The notes under the pieces were generated by a model. That model was not told the DNA's origin. It ran no database searches and saw nothing but the letters and a program-made list of their open reading frames with translations. From the NCBI GenBank assembly GCA_020201015.1, contig JAIVHN010000008.1, positions 1 through 14,532 on the forward strand: a DNA stretch of 14,532 nt, given 5' to 3'. The DNA is from Spirochaeta sp. (GTDB taxonomy: Bacteria; Spirochaetota; Spirochaetia; DSM-27196; SLAA01). This document shows positions 6,450 through 14,085 of this stretch, piece by piece; within the stretch, counting starts at the first letter, position 1, and each line of letters begins with the position of its first letter. The translations under genes were made by a program, and so were the position numbers.

Positions 6450-6482
6450 GCTTTTCCGCAACGCATCAGGCTACTCAACCAT

Positions 6483-6511
6483 TTGCCACTACGTGAGTAT
6501 TGGGATACTAT
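6483..6511 (+). promoter_or_regulatory. Sigma70-type promoter of hppA
   Basis: TTGCCA (6483-6488; 5 of 6) and TACTAT (6506-6511; 4 of 6) are separated by exactly 17 bases. They sit between the chelatase terminator and the hppA ribosome site, giving a leader of about 44 bases. The position between a terminator and an ORF supports it. Confidence 0.65.
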
Positions 6512-6545
6512 GGTGCGCAACTCTCAAATAAAACTCTCAAAGAGC

Positions 6546-6557
6546 GGAGGTGGTGGA
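6546..6557 (+). promoter_or_regulatory. Ribosome binding site deciding the hppA start
   Basis: GGAGG (6546-6550) and the following GGTGG lie 6-11 bases before ATG 6562. Two in-frame GTG codons at 6550 and 6553 overlap or abut this site and are therefore poor starts. ATG 6562, which gives MILTVGLW, is preferred. Confidence 0.65.
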
Positions 6558-6561
6558 AAAC

Positions 6562-8628
6562 ATGATACTAACAGTGGGACTATGGGCGGCGGCGCTCGGG
6601 GGTGTTGCGGCACTTCTTTTTGCCTTCGTGCGTACCAAATGGATTTACAAACAGACACTCGAAGAGGGGGACCTTAAGCGCATTTCAGGTTATGTAACCG
6701 AGGGCGCTATGGCATTCCTCAGCCGTGAGTATCAGGTGCTCATTCCTTTTGTCCTGATAGTAGCGGCTTTTTTGGCGGTGGCTAATACCGGTTATATTCG
6801 GTTGCAAGCCGGGTCCTTTGTTCTCGGCGCGTTATTCTCGGGCCTTGCTGGCTTTATAGGAATGCGCGTTGCAACTGCTGCGAACTCCCGCACTACTCAT
6901 GCCGCGCTTCAAGGGCCGAATGCTGCTCTCAAGGTTGCCTTCTCCGGTGGTACCGTCATGGGTATGAGTGTGGTCGGTCTGGTTCTTTTAGGCATTGCTA
7001 TTGTGCTTGGCGGTGGCGTGTTCTTCCTTGGATCGGATCCCGATACCCTACGCTATACGCTTCTTCCGGTCCTCTCGGGCTTCTCACTTGGTGCAAGTTC
7101 CATTGCGCTGTTTTCTCGTGTTGGTGGAGGCATTTTCACTAAGGCTGCGGATGTCGGTGCCGACCTGGTCGGTAAAGTTGAGGCTGGAATTCCCGAGGAC
7201 GACCCTCGTAACCCTGCCGTTATTGCGGACAATGTTGGTGACAATGTTGGCGACGTAGCCGGTATGGGCGCTGACCTCTTTGAGTCCTTTGTAGGGTCCC
7301 TGGTTGGTACTATGATTCTGGCGCTCACGGTTACTGGTGGAGAGGGGATACAACTACGGCTTTTGTCCTTCCCACTCATTCTTAGCGCAATTGGTGTGGT
7401 GGCCTCCGTCATTGGTGTACAGCTTGTCCGCACTAAGCCGGGTCAGTCCGCCCAGGTGGCATTGAATACCGGAACCTTTGGCGCTGCAATACTGGCGGCC
7501 CTGCTGTCCATTCCTGCGATCTTCTGGGTGCTTGGCGGACAGACATTTTATGCAGGCTCCGGACCATGGCATCTGTTTTTTACTACCGTTATCGGGCTCG
7601 CAGCCGGTGTAGCTATTGGACTCCTTACCGAGCTTTTTACCGGTACTAACACCCGTCCGGTAAACGCAATTGTAAAATCGTGTGAGACAGGTGCGGCAAC
7701 GACAATCATTACTGGAATTGGCATGGGTATGCTCTCCAGCGTCTTTCCTATTCTGGTTATAGGTGCGGCAATCTTCGGTAGTTTTGCCCTTTCCGGTCTT
7801 TACGGAATTGGCATTGCCGCTGTTGGTATGTTGGTTACTCTTGGTATACAGCTTGCGGTCGATGCCTACGGGCCTATTGCGGACAATGCTGGCGGGCTTG
7901 CGGTTATGGCAAACTATCCATCCGAGGTTCGCGACATCACCGACGAGCTCGACGCGGTTGGAAACACTACTGCGGCAATTGGTAAGGGTTTTGCAATCGG
8001 GTCGGCTGCCCTCACTGCGGTCATACTTTTTACCTCCTTCCGTGAGCAGTCGGGTGCCGGTGTAATTGACCTCATGTCGATTCCGGTGCTGGTTGGTGTC
8101 TTTTTCGGCGCAGGTATTCCTTACCTGTTCAGTGCACTCTCCATGAACGCAATTGGAAAGGCGGCCTTTGCCATGATTGAGGAAGTTCGTCGCCAGTTCC
8201 GTGAGAAACCAGGTATCCTTTTGGACACCGAAAAGCCGGACTACAGTCTCTGCGTAGATATCAGCACTAAGTCGGCCCTTCGGGAAATGATGTTCCCTGG
8301 AATAATTGCAGCGGCAACGCCGGTGCTGGTAGGCTTTACAGGTGGAATAGACATGCTGATTGGTCTTTTGGTAGGGGTCACTGCATCCGGCGTCGTGCTG
8401 GCCATTTTCATGTCCAACGCGGGTGGTGCTTGGGACAATGCTAAGAAGATGATTGAAGGCGGCGCAAGTGGTGGCCGTGGATCGGACGCCCACAACGCCT
8501 CGATTGTCGGTGACACCGTAGGTGATCCTTTTAAAGACACCGCCGGTCCCTCGTTGAACATCCTTATTAAACTAATGGCTGTGGTCAGTCTGGTGATTGC
8601 GCCAATGCTACAACGCTACTGGGGGTAG
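6562..8628 (+). CDS. hppA: Membrane-bound ion-pumping pyrophosphatase, K+-dependent type
   Basis: This 688-residue inner-membrane pump couples hydrolysis of pyrophosphate to export of H+ and/or Na+. Size and about 16 membrane helices fit the family. Motifs: the substrate site with KVEAGIPEDDPRNP (about 205-218) and ADNVGDNVGD (about 222-231); ADLFESF, whose Glu241 matches by motif the ion-gate Glu of the Thermotoga Na+ pump; and a C-terminal acidic motif VGDTVGDPFKDTAGPS. In GNTTAAIGKG (467-476) the fifth residue is Ala, the hallmark of K+-dependent enzymes; K+-independent ones have Lys. Whether it moves Na+, H+ or both cannot be decided by eye. It has its own promoter and is followed after 8 bases by an unknown ORF, suggesting an operon. 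Such pumps recover energy from biosynthetic pyrophosphate. Confidence 0.95.
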   Translation: MILTVGLWAAALGGVAALLFAFVRTKWIYKQTLEEGDLKRISGYVTEGAMAFLSREYQVLIPFVLIVAAFLAVANTGYIRLQAGSFVLGALFSGLAGFIGMRVATAANSRTTHAALQGPNAALKVAFSGGTVMGMSVVGLVLLGIAIVLGGGVFFLGSDPDTLRYTLLPVLSGFSLGASSIALFSRVGGGIFTKAADVGADLVGKVEAGIPEDDPRNPAVIADNVGDNVGDVAGMGADLFESFVGSLVGTMILALTVTGGEGIQLRLLSFPLILSAIGVVASVIGVQLVRTKPGQSAQVALNTGTFGAAILAALLSIPAIFWVLGGQTFYAGSGPWHLFFTTVIGLAAGVAIGLLTELFTGTNTRPVNAIVKSCETGAATTIITGIGMGMLSSVFPILVIGAAIFGSFALSGLYGIGIAAVGMLVTLGIQLAVDAYGPIADNAGGLAVMANYPSEVRDITDELDAVGNTTAAIGKGFAIGSAALTAVILFTSFREQSGAGVIDLMSIPVLVGVFFGAGIPYLFSALSMNAIGKAAFAMIEEVRRQFREKPGILLDTEKPDYSLCVDISTKSALREMMFPGIIAAATPVLVGFTGGIDMLIGLLVGVTASGVVLAIFMSNAGGAWDNAKKMIEGGASGGRGSDAHNASIVGDTVGDPFKDTAGPSLNILIKLMAVVSLVIAPMLQRYWG

Positions 8629-8636
8629 TTGAAATT

Positions 8637-9431
8637 ATGAGCAACGATAAACACCTTTATCTAATTCTGCATCCAAATCCGTCCTTGGTTGGATCGCAAT
8701 ACAGTCCGGAACAGTTTGCACGGCACTATGTGGCAGGTTCCACTCGCCACTACGACGGCAAGGTTATCTTTGCTGAAATCGATCCAAGCTTCCGGCATCC
8801 GGCTTTTCCAATAGATGAAGCTTTGGAAGAACTGGTTCCTCATGAGGACGGGCGGCCGAAGGCCACTAAGTTCATCTCGGTATACCGTGTTCTTGAACAC
8901 GTGGATACTGAGAAAATCAACAAGGTTTACTTGACTTCGCCGGAAGCGGCCTGTCTTGAGTTGGTACCGGATGATCCGGACCAGATCGAGACGCGAGCCG
9001 CAGGCGTGCTGCGCGTTTTTGCCGAGATTACCCCGGTACGCATGTTGGTGCTCAGTAAGCTGAATATCATGGAGTTTGGTGACTCCATTACCGACACAAG
9101 CAGCACAAAAAGTGTGCCGACGTTATTCTACACGCAGTTGGAATTTGACACTGAAGCATTTCTGAGTGACTTTGAAGTGAACCCGCTCATGCAGCCCCCA
9201 ATTCCGGGCTTGCACCCATCCAAGCTCCGTGATGCAATTGTTGATCTCAAGATCAAGCACAACAAGATCTCAAAAGGGTTGGCGCTTGACAGCACCTTAA
9301 ATCGCATTCCGTATCGCCTTATTCGCCATGGCTTCATGTTCACGACCTCCGACGGCAAACGCCGCTTCTTTCGCATGCCGAAGGCACGGCAGATTGAAGA
9401 AATAAACTATAAGTTCTGGAAGAGCATGTAG
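8637..9431 (+). CDS. Unrecognised 264-residue protein, co-transcribed with hppA
   Basis: I do not recognise this family. The protein looks soluble: no signal peptide and no transmembrane segment. The N-terminal half has alternating short hydrophobic strands (HLYLILHPNPSLV at 6-18, GKVIFAEID at 41-49, INKVYLTSPEAACLELV near 93-109, VRMLVLSKLN near 133-142), suggesting an alpha/beta fold. The C-terminal part is basic (RLIRHGFMF, then KRRFFRMPKARQIEEINYKFWKSM from about 241) and could bind nucleic acid or a membrane surface. ATG follows the hppA stop by 8 bases with only the GGGGG at the hppA end as a possible ribosome site, so translation may be coupled. Sharing a unit with a pyrophosphatase hints at a linked role, which is inference only. 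No catalytic motif is evident. Confidence 0.8.
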   Translation: MSNDKHLYLILHPNPSLVGSQYSPEQFARHYVAGSTRHYDGKVIFAEIDPSFRHPAFPIDEALEELVPHEDGRPKATKFISVYRVLEHVDTEKINKVYLTSPEAACLELVPDDPDQIETRAAGVLRVFAEITPVRMLVLSKLNIMEFGDSITDTSSTKSVPTLFYTQLEFDTEAFLSDFEVNPLMQPPIPGLHPSKLRDAIVDLKIKHNKISKGLALDSTLNRIPYRLIRHGFMFTTSDGKRRFFRMPKARQIEEINYKFWKSM

Positions 9432-9438
9432 ATGTCTC

Positions 9439-9466
9439 TCGACCCCGGGGGCTCCCCCGGGGTCGA
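9439..9466 (+). terminator. 13-bp perfect GC-rich hairpin ending the hppA unit
   Basis: TCGACCCCGGGGG (9439-9451) and CCCCCGGGGTCGA (9454-9466) are exact complements around two bases, so the folded loop will open to about 4 bases. It starts 7 bases after the stop of the unknown ORF. No T run follows, so it would block transcription only by stem strength or act as a 3-prime RNA protector. From 9467 to the MCP ribosome site nothing else is clear. Confidence 0.65.
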
Positions 9467-9558
9467 TCATGAACCAATGAGTGACCACGCGTCGAGATGC
9501 TGCAAAGATTAATGAAAAATTGGTAACGGAACCTCACAGCGTATGCGGAGTGTGAAAC

Positions 9559-11316
9559 ATGAGAAAGAGTAGACAGGTCTGGGGGCTCCGCTCTCTGGGA
9601 GCTCGTGTGAGCATTCCTATAGTTCTCATCTTGGTCTTCTTTTTCGGATCCTACGCATATATTTTCCGCGCCTCTGACCAGCTATTGGAACGTGCAAACG
9701 AAGAAAAGGGTCAACTGCTGGAGTTAGCTCGCGAGATCGGACGCATAAACATTTATGTCCGTAACGGCGTCCTCACGGGTGACGACTCCTATAATCGCGA
9801 GGCAATTAACAGCTCTCACCGCGTAGCGGACTTGCTCGGTTGGCTTGGAGAACGCTACCCGGAAGAAGTTCAGGGTTTTGACGAACTATACGAACCGTTC
9901 TTCGAGAGCCTGGTGCGTATGAGCACGCTCTATAGCCAGGATCGTATTGGCGAAGCCGAAGAAAGCCTTACCGAAGCCAACGCACACTTTGAGAACTTGT
10001 CCTGGATGGAGGCGGCTCTCGCGTTCCAAATCGACGAGGCCCAGACGCTCGAGCGTGAGCGTATCGGCAGTGTAATTCTGGTCATTGCAGTTGTTGGCGT
10101 CGCTATTGCGGCTTTTCTTCTTTTGTATCTCATTCCATTCCAAGTTGTACGCCCCATAAAAAGAGTTGTTGGCGAACTTGCCCGTATGGCAGAGGGCGAT
10201 GCCGACCTAACCCAAGAGTTGCCTGTTATCTCTCGTGATGAGATTGGGGTCTTGTCTACCAACTTTAACCGCTTCTTAGCCTCGCTCGCGGGGGTGGTCT
10301 CTACCATACGCTCCTCGGTACATGAACTTGATGGTGTTGGGGCAGAACTCTCCAATATGATGGAGCAAACATCAAGTGCTGTTCGTGAGATGAGTGCCTC
10401 GATACAATCTATAGACGACCAAATTACACGCCAGACCGATAGCGTTAGTGAGACGTCGGCTACCGTGGAGCAAATTTCCAGTTCAATTCACAGCTTAGAC
10501 CGCAGCATTGAAGGCCAAGCCGAGGTTGTTGGTGAGTCATCCGCCTCTATAGAGCAGATGGTCGCTAATATTAGTTCGGTGACACAGAACTTGCAAACGA
10601 ACTCGGAGAACTTCACTAAATTGCTGAGCGCTACCGAGGAAGGTAAGACAAAGCTTGCAGGAGCTTTAAGCCTTATTCAGGACATTGCCGGACGTTCGGA
10701 CAGTCTGCTGGCCGCTAACTCCGTTATTCGCAAGGTATCCACCGAGACAAACTTGCTTGCAATGAATGCCGCAATTGAGGCGGCGCATGCGGGTGAGTTT
10801 GGCCGGGGCTTTGCGGTGGTGGCGGAAGAGATCCGGAGCTTGGCCGAAAACGCTGCCAAGCAGTCTGCCTCTATATCGCGCGAGCTTAAAGAGGTTAAAC
10901 AAGCCATCGACTCTGTCGTTGTAGCCTCGAAAGAGGTGGACTATGCTTTTCAAAATGTATCGGTTTCGGTATCGGACGCGCATGGTCTGCAGGTAGAGAT
11001 GCGAGAGGCCATGGAGGAACAACGAACCGGAACCACCCAGGTATTAGAGGCGCTTGAAGCAATTCGAGATCAGACAACTGAGGTGCGGGGCGGCTCATCT
11101 GAGATCAAGACCGCAAGCTCGGCTGTTCTTGAACAAATCCGACTGCTCAAGGATGCTTCAGACGCTTTGCGTCAAAGCATGGACAAGATTGCAACCGGCA
11201 CTGGGCAGATTGACTCCTCGGTTAACGCGGTTAACGAGAAGAGCGCGGTGAATCGCGAGAACATCAACCGGGTGCTCGAGCAGGTGAATCGGTTCAAGCT
11301 TCATGCAGACGCGTAA
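9559..11316 (+). CDS. Methyl-accepting chemotaxis protein
   Basis: This 585-residue receptor senses a ligand outside the inner membrane and signals to CheA/CheW. Order: basic N terminus, transmembrane helix 1 near 17-37, a helical sensor domain near 38-168 of about 130 residues, transmembrane helix 2 near 170-193, HAMP domain near 194-246 (VRPIKRVV, then DEIGVLSTNFNRF), and a long coiled-coil signalling domain with the tip TETNLLAMNAAIEAAHAGE at 395-413 followed by GRGFAVVAEEIRSLAE. There is no C-terminal CheR-binding pentapeptide; it ends FKLHADA. The sensor domain is all-helical and looks like a four-helix bundle, but its ligand cannot be told. GGAG (9547-9550), 8 bases before ATG, supports the start. 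The gene stands alone, with no che genes nearby. The tip wording is common in spirochaetes. Confidence 0.93.
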   Translation: MRKSRQVWGLRSLGARVSIPIVLILVFFFGSYAYIFRASDQLLERANEEKGQLLELAREIGRINIYVRNGVLTGDDSYNREAINSSHRVADLLGWLGERYPEEVQGFDELYEPFFESLVRMSTLYSQDRIGEAEESLTEANAHFENLSWMEAALAFQIDEAQTLERERIGSVILVIAVVGVAIAAFLLLYLIPFQVVRPIKRVVGELARMAEGDADLTQELPVISRDEIGVLSTNFNRFLASLAGVVSTIRSSVHELDGVGAELSNMMEQTSSAVREMSASIQSIDDQITRQTDSVSETSATVEQISSSIHSLDRSIEGQAEVVGESSASIEQMVANISSVTQNLQTNSENFTKLLSATEEGKTKLAGALSLIQDIAGRSDSLLAANSVIRKVSTETNLLAMNAAIEAAHAGEFGRGFAVVAEEIRSLAENAAKQSASISRELKEVKQAIDSVVVASKEVDYAFQNVSVSVSDAHGLQVEMREAMEEQRTGTTQVLEALEAIRDQTTEVRGGSSEIKTASSAVLEQIRLLKDASDALRQSMDKIATGTGQIDSSVNAVNEKSAVNRENINRVLEQVNRFKLHADA

Positions 11317-11318
11317 TG

Positions 11319-11351
11319 CACGCGGGCGCATAATTCACGCGGGTGCGTCAT
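11319..11351. repeat. Two imperfect 16-base direct repeats after the MCP gene
   Basis: CACGCGGGCGCATAAT (11319-11334) is repeated with three changes as CACGCGGGTGCGTCAT (11336-11351), period 17. It starts 3 bases after the MCP stop, in the gap between convergent genes. It joins directly a second repeat pair. Confidence 0.55.
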
Positions 11352-11402
11352 GTGCCAGGCACAACCGATGGCGCGTAATGTGCCGGGTAACCGGTGGCGC
11401 TA
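11350..11402. repeat. Two imperfect 25-28 base repeats reaching the fbpC stop
   Basis: Copy one (11350-11377) and copy two (11378-11402) both run ATGTGCC, GG, AACCG, TGGCGC, TA with small differences and a 3-base length change. Copy one contains the hairpin TGTGCC-A-GGCACA (11351-11363) and copy two contains CCGG-GTAA-CCGG (11384-11395). The last bases of copy two are the fbpC stop codon (11400-11402, - strand). Either hairpin could stop transcription from both sides; there is no T run. Confidence 0.55.
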
Positions 11403-12485
11403 CATTACGAGTGCAGTGATCTTTGGGCACAGCGACTCGGGTTCGTCACAGCAGCCGTTGTGGACATCCTCATGCAGAACCACTGCAGGTTCCCGTGCAA
11501 CTAAACGAACACTTTCGCCTGGGGCAAAGTAGCGGGTGTACTCGGTATGCGCTAAGTACTCGGTACCGCCGACCTTCACCTTGTAGGTAATATCATGCCC
11601 CTTAAACTCACGGGCCGTTACCACTCCTTGTGCGTCACCGTTGTTCGAGGCGGCTGGTTCTACATGCTCGGGCCGAAGCGACAACAGTACTGGACCAAAA
11701 CGCGGCTCGGAAATTTGCAGTTCGCCTAAAGGAGTGTCTGCATAGGCTCCGTGGCCTACTCCCAGCAGCACATTGGTGCGGCCTAAGAACTGCGCTACAA
11801 AACAACTGTGAGGCCGGTGATAAACTTCCTCGGAAGGACCGACCTGCTCAATGCGGCCGTCTCGCATTACCCCAATTCTATCAGAAACCGAAAGCGCCTC
11901 TTCTTGGTCGTGGGTGACCAGAATTGCACTCATACCTGTCTTTTTCAGCAAGCTGCGCACCTCGCTCCGGGTTTGTTCCCGCAAGGCGGCATCAAGGTTG
12001 GAGAATGGCTCGTCAAGAAGTATGAGTTCCGGCTCTGCTGCTATTGCACGAGCTAACGCAACTCGCTGTTGTTGCCCCCCGGATAACTCGTCCGGCATTC
12101 GATCTTCGTAGCCGGAGAGACCCACAAGCAAGAGAACCTCAAGAGCACGATTACGCCGAGCGGGATTCTTCATGCGGTGTAGCCCAAACATGACGTTCTT
12201 AAGCACCGAAAGGTGGGGAAACAGAGCATAGTCCTGGAACACAATACCTAGACGCCGGCGTTCGGTCGGGACCGCCAGGAGACACTGGCCGCCAAGGTGA
12301 ACATCGCCAGCATCAGGCATCTCAAAACCTGCAATCATCCGTAGGGTCGTGGTTTTTCCGCAGCCGCTGGGGCCAAGCAGCCCAAATATTTCTCCCGGCT
12401 TTACTGCAAAAGTGACGTTATCTACAACTGGGTCTTGTTCCGGGGAGAACCTTTTGGTGAGACCGGAAACTTCAAGTAGGTTCAT
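11400..12485 (-). CDS. fbpC: Iron(III) ABC importer ATPase, FbpC
   Basis: This 361-residue ATPase powers the FbpB permease. Motifs: Walker A GPSGCGKT (38-45), Q-loop Gln84 in VFQDYALFPH, signature LSGGQQQR (134-141), Walker B LILLDEP (154-160) and H-loop THD (His192). A C-terminal TOBE-like regulatory domain runs from about 235 to 335 (LSLRPEHV near 268). Past it is an unusual tail with LHEDVHNGCCDEPESLC (337-353), holding Cys345, Cys346, Cys353, His338 and His342, a possible metal-binding patch. Start ATG 12485 has AAGGAG about 11 bases upstream and lies 22 bases after the fbpB stop, so the genes are co-transcribed. The family also includes sulfate, thiosulfate and putrescine ATPases, but the adjacent binding protein points to ferric iron. 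Confidence 0.9.
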   Translation of the reverse strand: MNLLEVSGLTKRFSPEQDPVVDNVTFAVKPGEIFGLLGPSGCGKTTTLRMIAGFEMPDAGDVHLGGQCLLAVPTERRRLGIVFQDYALFPHLSVLKNVMFGLHRMKNPARRNRALEVLLLVGLSGYEDRMPDELSGGQQQRVALARAIAAEPELILLDEPFSNLDAALREQTRSEVRSLLKKTGMSAILVTHDQEEALSVSDRIGVMRDGRIEQVGPSEEVYHRPHSCFVAQFLGRTNVLLGVGHGAYADTPLGELQISEPRFGPVLLSLRPEHVEPAASNNGDAQGVVTAREFKGHDITYKVKVGGTEYLAHTEYTRYFAPGESVRLVAREPAVVLHEDVHNGCCDEPESLCPKITALVM

Positions 12486-12507
12486 GACTGTATATGCTCC
12501 TTGGGCA

Positions 12508-14085
12508 TCAATGACGCCCTTCGTATTTCAACATTAATCCAACAAATAAACTAGAAAACAGCACAATTGCCGCGGCGTAGGGTGCCGCTTCGGCCAGCAT
12601 CGCCTCGGATGTTCTCCCAAAAACCGAAACCGACAAGGTTAGGTAGCCGGTGGGTGCTAACAAAAAGGTTATAGGCAGCTCTTTCATTGCTATGACAAAT
12701 ACCAGCACCATTCCCGCAAGTATGCCACGTCGAAGCGAGGGGAGTACGGTAAAGACAAACGCTTCAAAGCGAGTGCGTCCCAAGGAACGTGCCGCCTCCT
12801 CGAGTCGTGGCGAGGACTGGAGCAACGAACTGCGAATTGGGCCGATTGCCAGCGCCAAAAAGTTAATTGAATAGGCCAGTACCAACAGCGGCAATGTCTG
12901 ATACAGCCACGGTGCGGAGCGTAACGAGAAAAACACCATGGCCAGCGCTAATGCTAAAGGTGGAATAGCGTATCCCACATAGGAAAGTCGCTCTATGCTG
13001 CGCGAGATACGCGACGGGTAGCGGATGCGAATGTAAGCTATAGGAAGGGCAAAAAGCCCGGCAACCAATGCCGCCGGGGCGGAGGCGGCCGCCGAACGCA
13101 TGAATACTCCGGCAAAGTGCAGCGGCTCAATGCTGGGTGGAGAAAGCGTAAGCCAGTAGCTAAGGATGACGGTAGGCAACCCGAGCGAGGCTCCAAAAAG
13201 CAGCGTTAGGTACAGGTAGGCGGCAGGGCGCCACCCACCAAGGCGGACAGTCCGCGTTTTGCGTGCCACCCCGGTTGCGACTCGTGCAAGTTTTGCCCGG
13301 CCGAGGAGGCGCCCCTCAAGCAGAACGACCGAAAGGCTCATAGTGAGCAACATGAGTGAGAGCCACGCTGCATACACGCGGTTGAACGCCGAACTATACT
13401 GAGTGTAGATAGCGTAACTAAAAACTTCGTAGCGCATGAGTGCAACTGCTCCGAAATCGCCCAGAACATACAACGAAATGACGACCGCACCAGCAAGAAA
13501 AGCTGGCTTCAAATGCGGCAGCGTGACATACAGAAAGGTCTGTGTTGCGGTGTAGCCAAGGCTGCGCGAGCTTTCCTCAAGTGCCGGGTCGAGCCCCAGT
13601 AAAGCCGACCGGAGATTTAGGAAAAGGTAGGGGTACGTGTAGAGCGTCAAGGCTGCTAAGGCGCCTATGTAGCCACGAGGCCGAGGTACTACCCAGTCAA
13701 ACATCCGGGCAAGAAAGCCGTAGTTTCCGCCCAGGCTAATGAGTGAGTACGCCATAACGTAACCGGGTATAGCAAGCGGGAGTACTCCCATAAAGGTTAA
13801 GAGGCGTTTGTGTTTGATGTCCGAACAAACGGTTAGCCAGGCAAGTGGCAGTGCGAGTATGGCACAGGCCGTTAACACGCCAACCGTCAGCGCTATGGTG
13901 TTGCCGAACAAGGTCAGGTTACGTGATCGCAAAACAAGTGCAGCAAGTTGTTGCGGGTCGGCATCAAGAGCTCGGAATACTAAGTAAAGTATAGGTAAGA
14001 CGGTTCCCACCGCCGCTACGCCCGCAGGTACCACCAGGTACCATGGCGGGCGACGAGTTGCGGCAGTAGGAAACGCGGGGTTCAC
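12508..14085 (-). CDS. fbpB: Iron(III) ABC importer permease, FbpB
   Basis: This 525-residue inner-membrane permease has two homologous halves of about six helices each, the fused architecture of FbpB/SfuB. Each half holds an EAA loop that contacts the ATPase: LEESSRSLGYTATQTFLYVTLP starting near 169, and LEEAARSLGRTRFEAFVFTVLP starting near 428 (first and last motifs quoted as positions 169-190 and 428-449). Start is GTG 14085, which overlaps the fbpA stop as GTGA; AGGAG lies about 11 bases upstream, and no ATG is available near it. A short gap of 22 bases leads to fbpC. It is predicted to carry free Fe3+ delivered by the periplasmic protein. Confidence 0.92.
   Translation of the reverse strand: MNPAFPTAATRRPPWYLVVPAGVAAVGTVLPILYLVFRALDADPQQLAALVLRSRNLTLFGNTIALTVGVLTACAILALPLAWLTVCSDIKHKRLLTFMGVLPLAIPGYVMAYSLISLGGNYGFLARMFDWVVPRPRGYIGALAALTLYTYPYLFLNLRSALLGLDPALEESSRSLGYTATQTFLYVTLPHLKPAFLAGAVVISLYVLGDFGAVALMRYEVFSYAIYTQYSSAFNRVYAAWLSLMLLTMSLSVVLLEGRLLGRAKLARVATGVARKTRTVRLGGWRPAAYLYLTLLFGASLGLPTVILSYWLTLSPPSIEPLHFAGVFMRSAAASAPAALVAGLFALPIAYIRIRYPSRISRSIERLSYVGYAIPPLALALAMVFFSLRSAPWLYQTLPLLVLAYSINFLALAIGPIRSSLLQSSPRLEEAARSLGRTRFEAFVFTVLPSLRRGILAGMVLVFVIAMKELPITFLLAPTGYLTLSVSVFGRTSEAMLAEAAPYAAAIVLFSSLFVGLMLKYEGRH

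Noticed and set aside
6550..6561. GTG 6550 or 6553 as hppA start
   Set aside because: They overlap or abut the GGAGGTGG ribosome site; ATG 6562 is properly spaced.
7225..7260. Repeat GACAATGTTGG in hppA
   Set aside because: It encodes the conserved DNVGDNVGD substrate-binding motif.
7354..8493. 379-residue ORF on - strand
   Set aside because: It lies wholly antisense to hppA, has no ribosome site, an odd Cys/Asn/Arg-rich composition and no recognisable motif; it is a shadow of hppA codon use.
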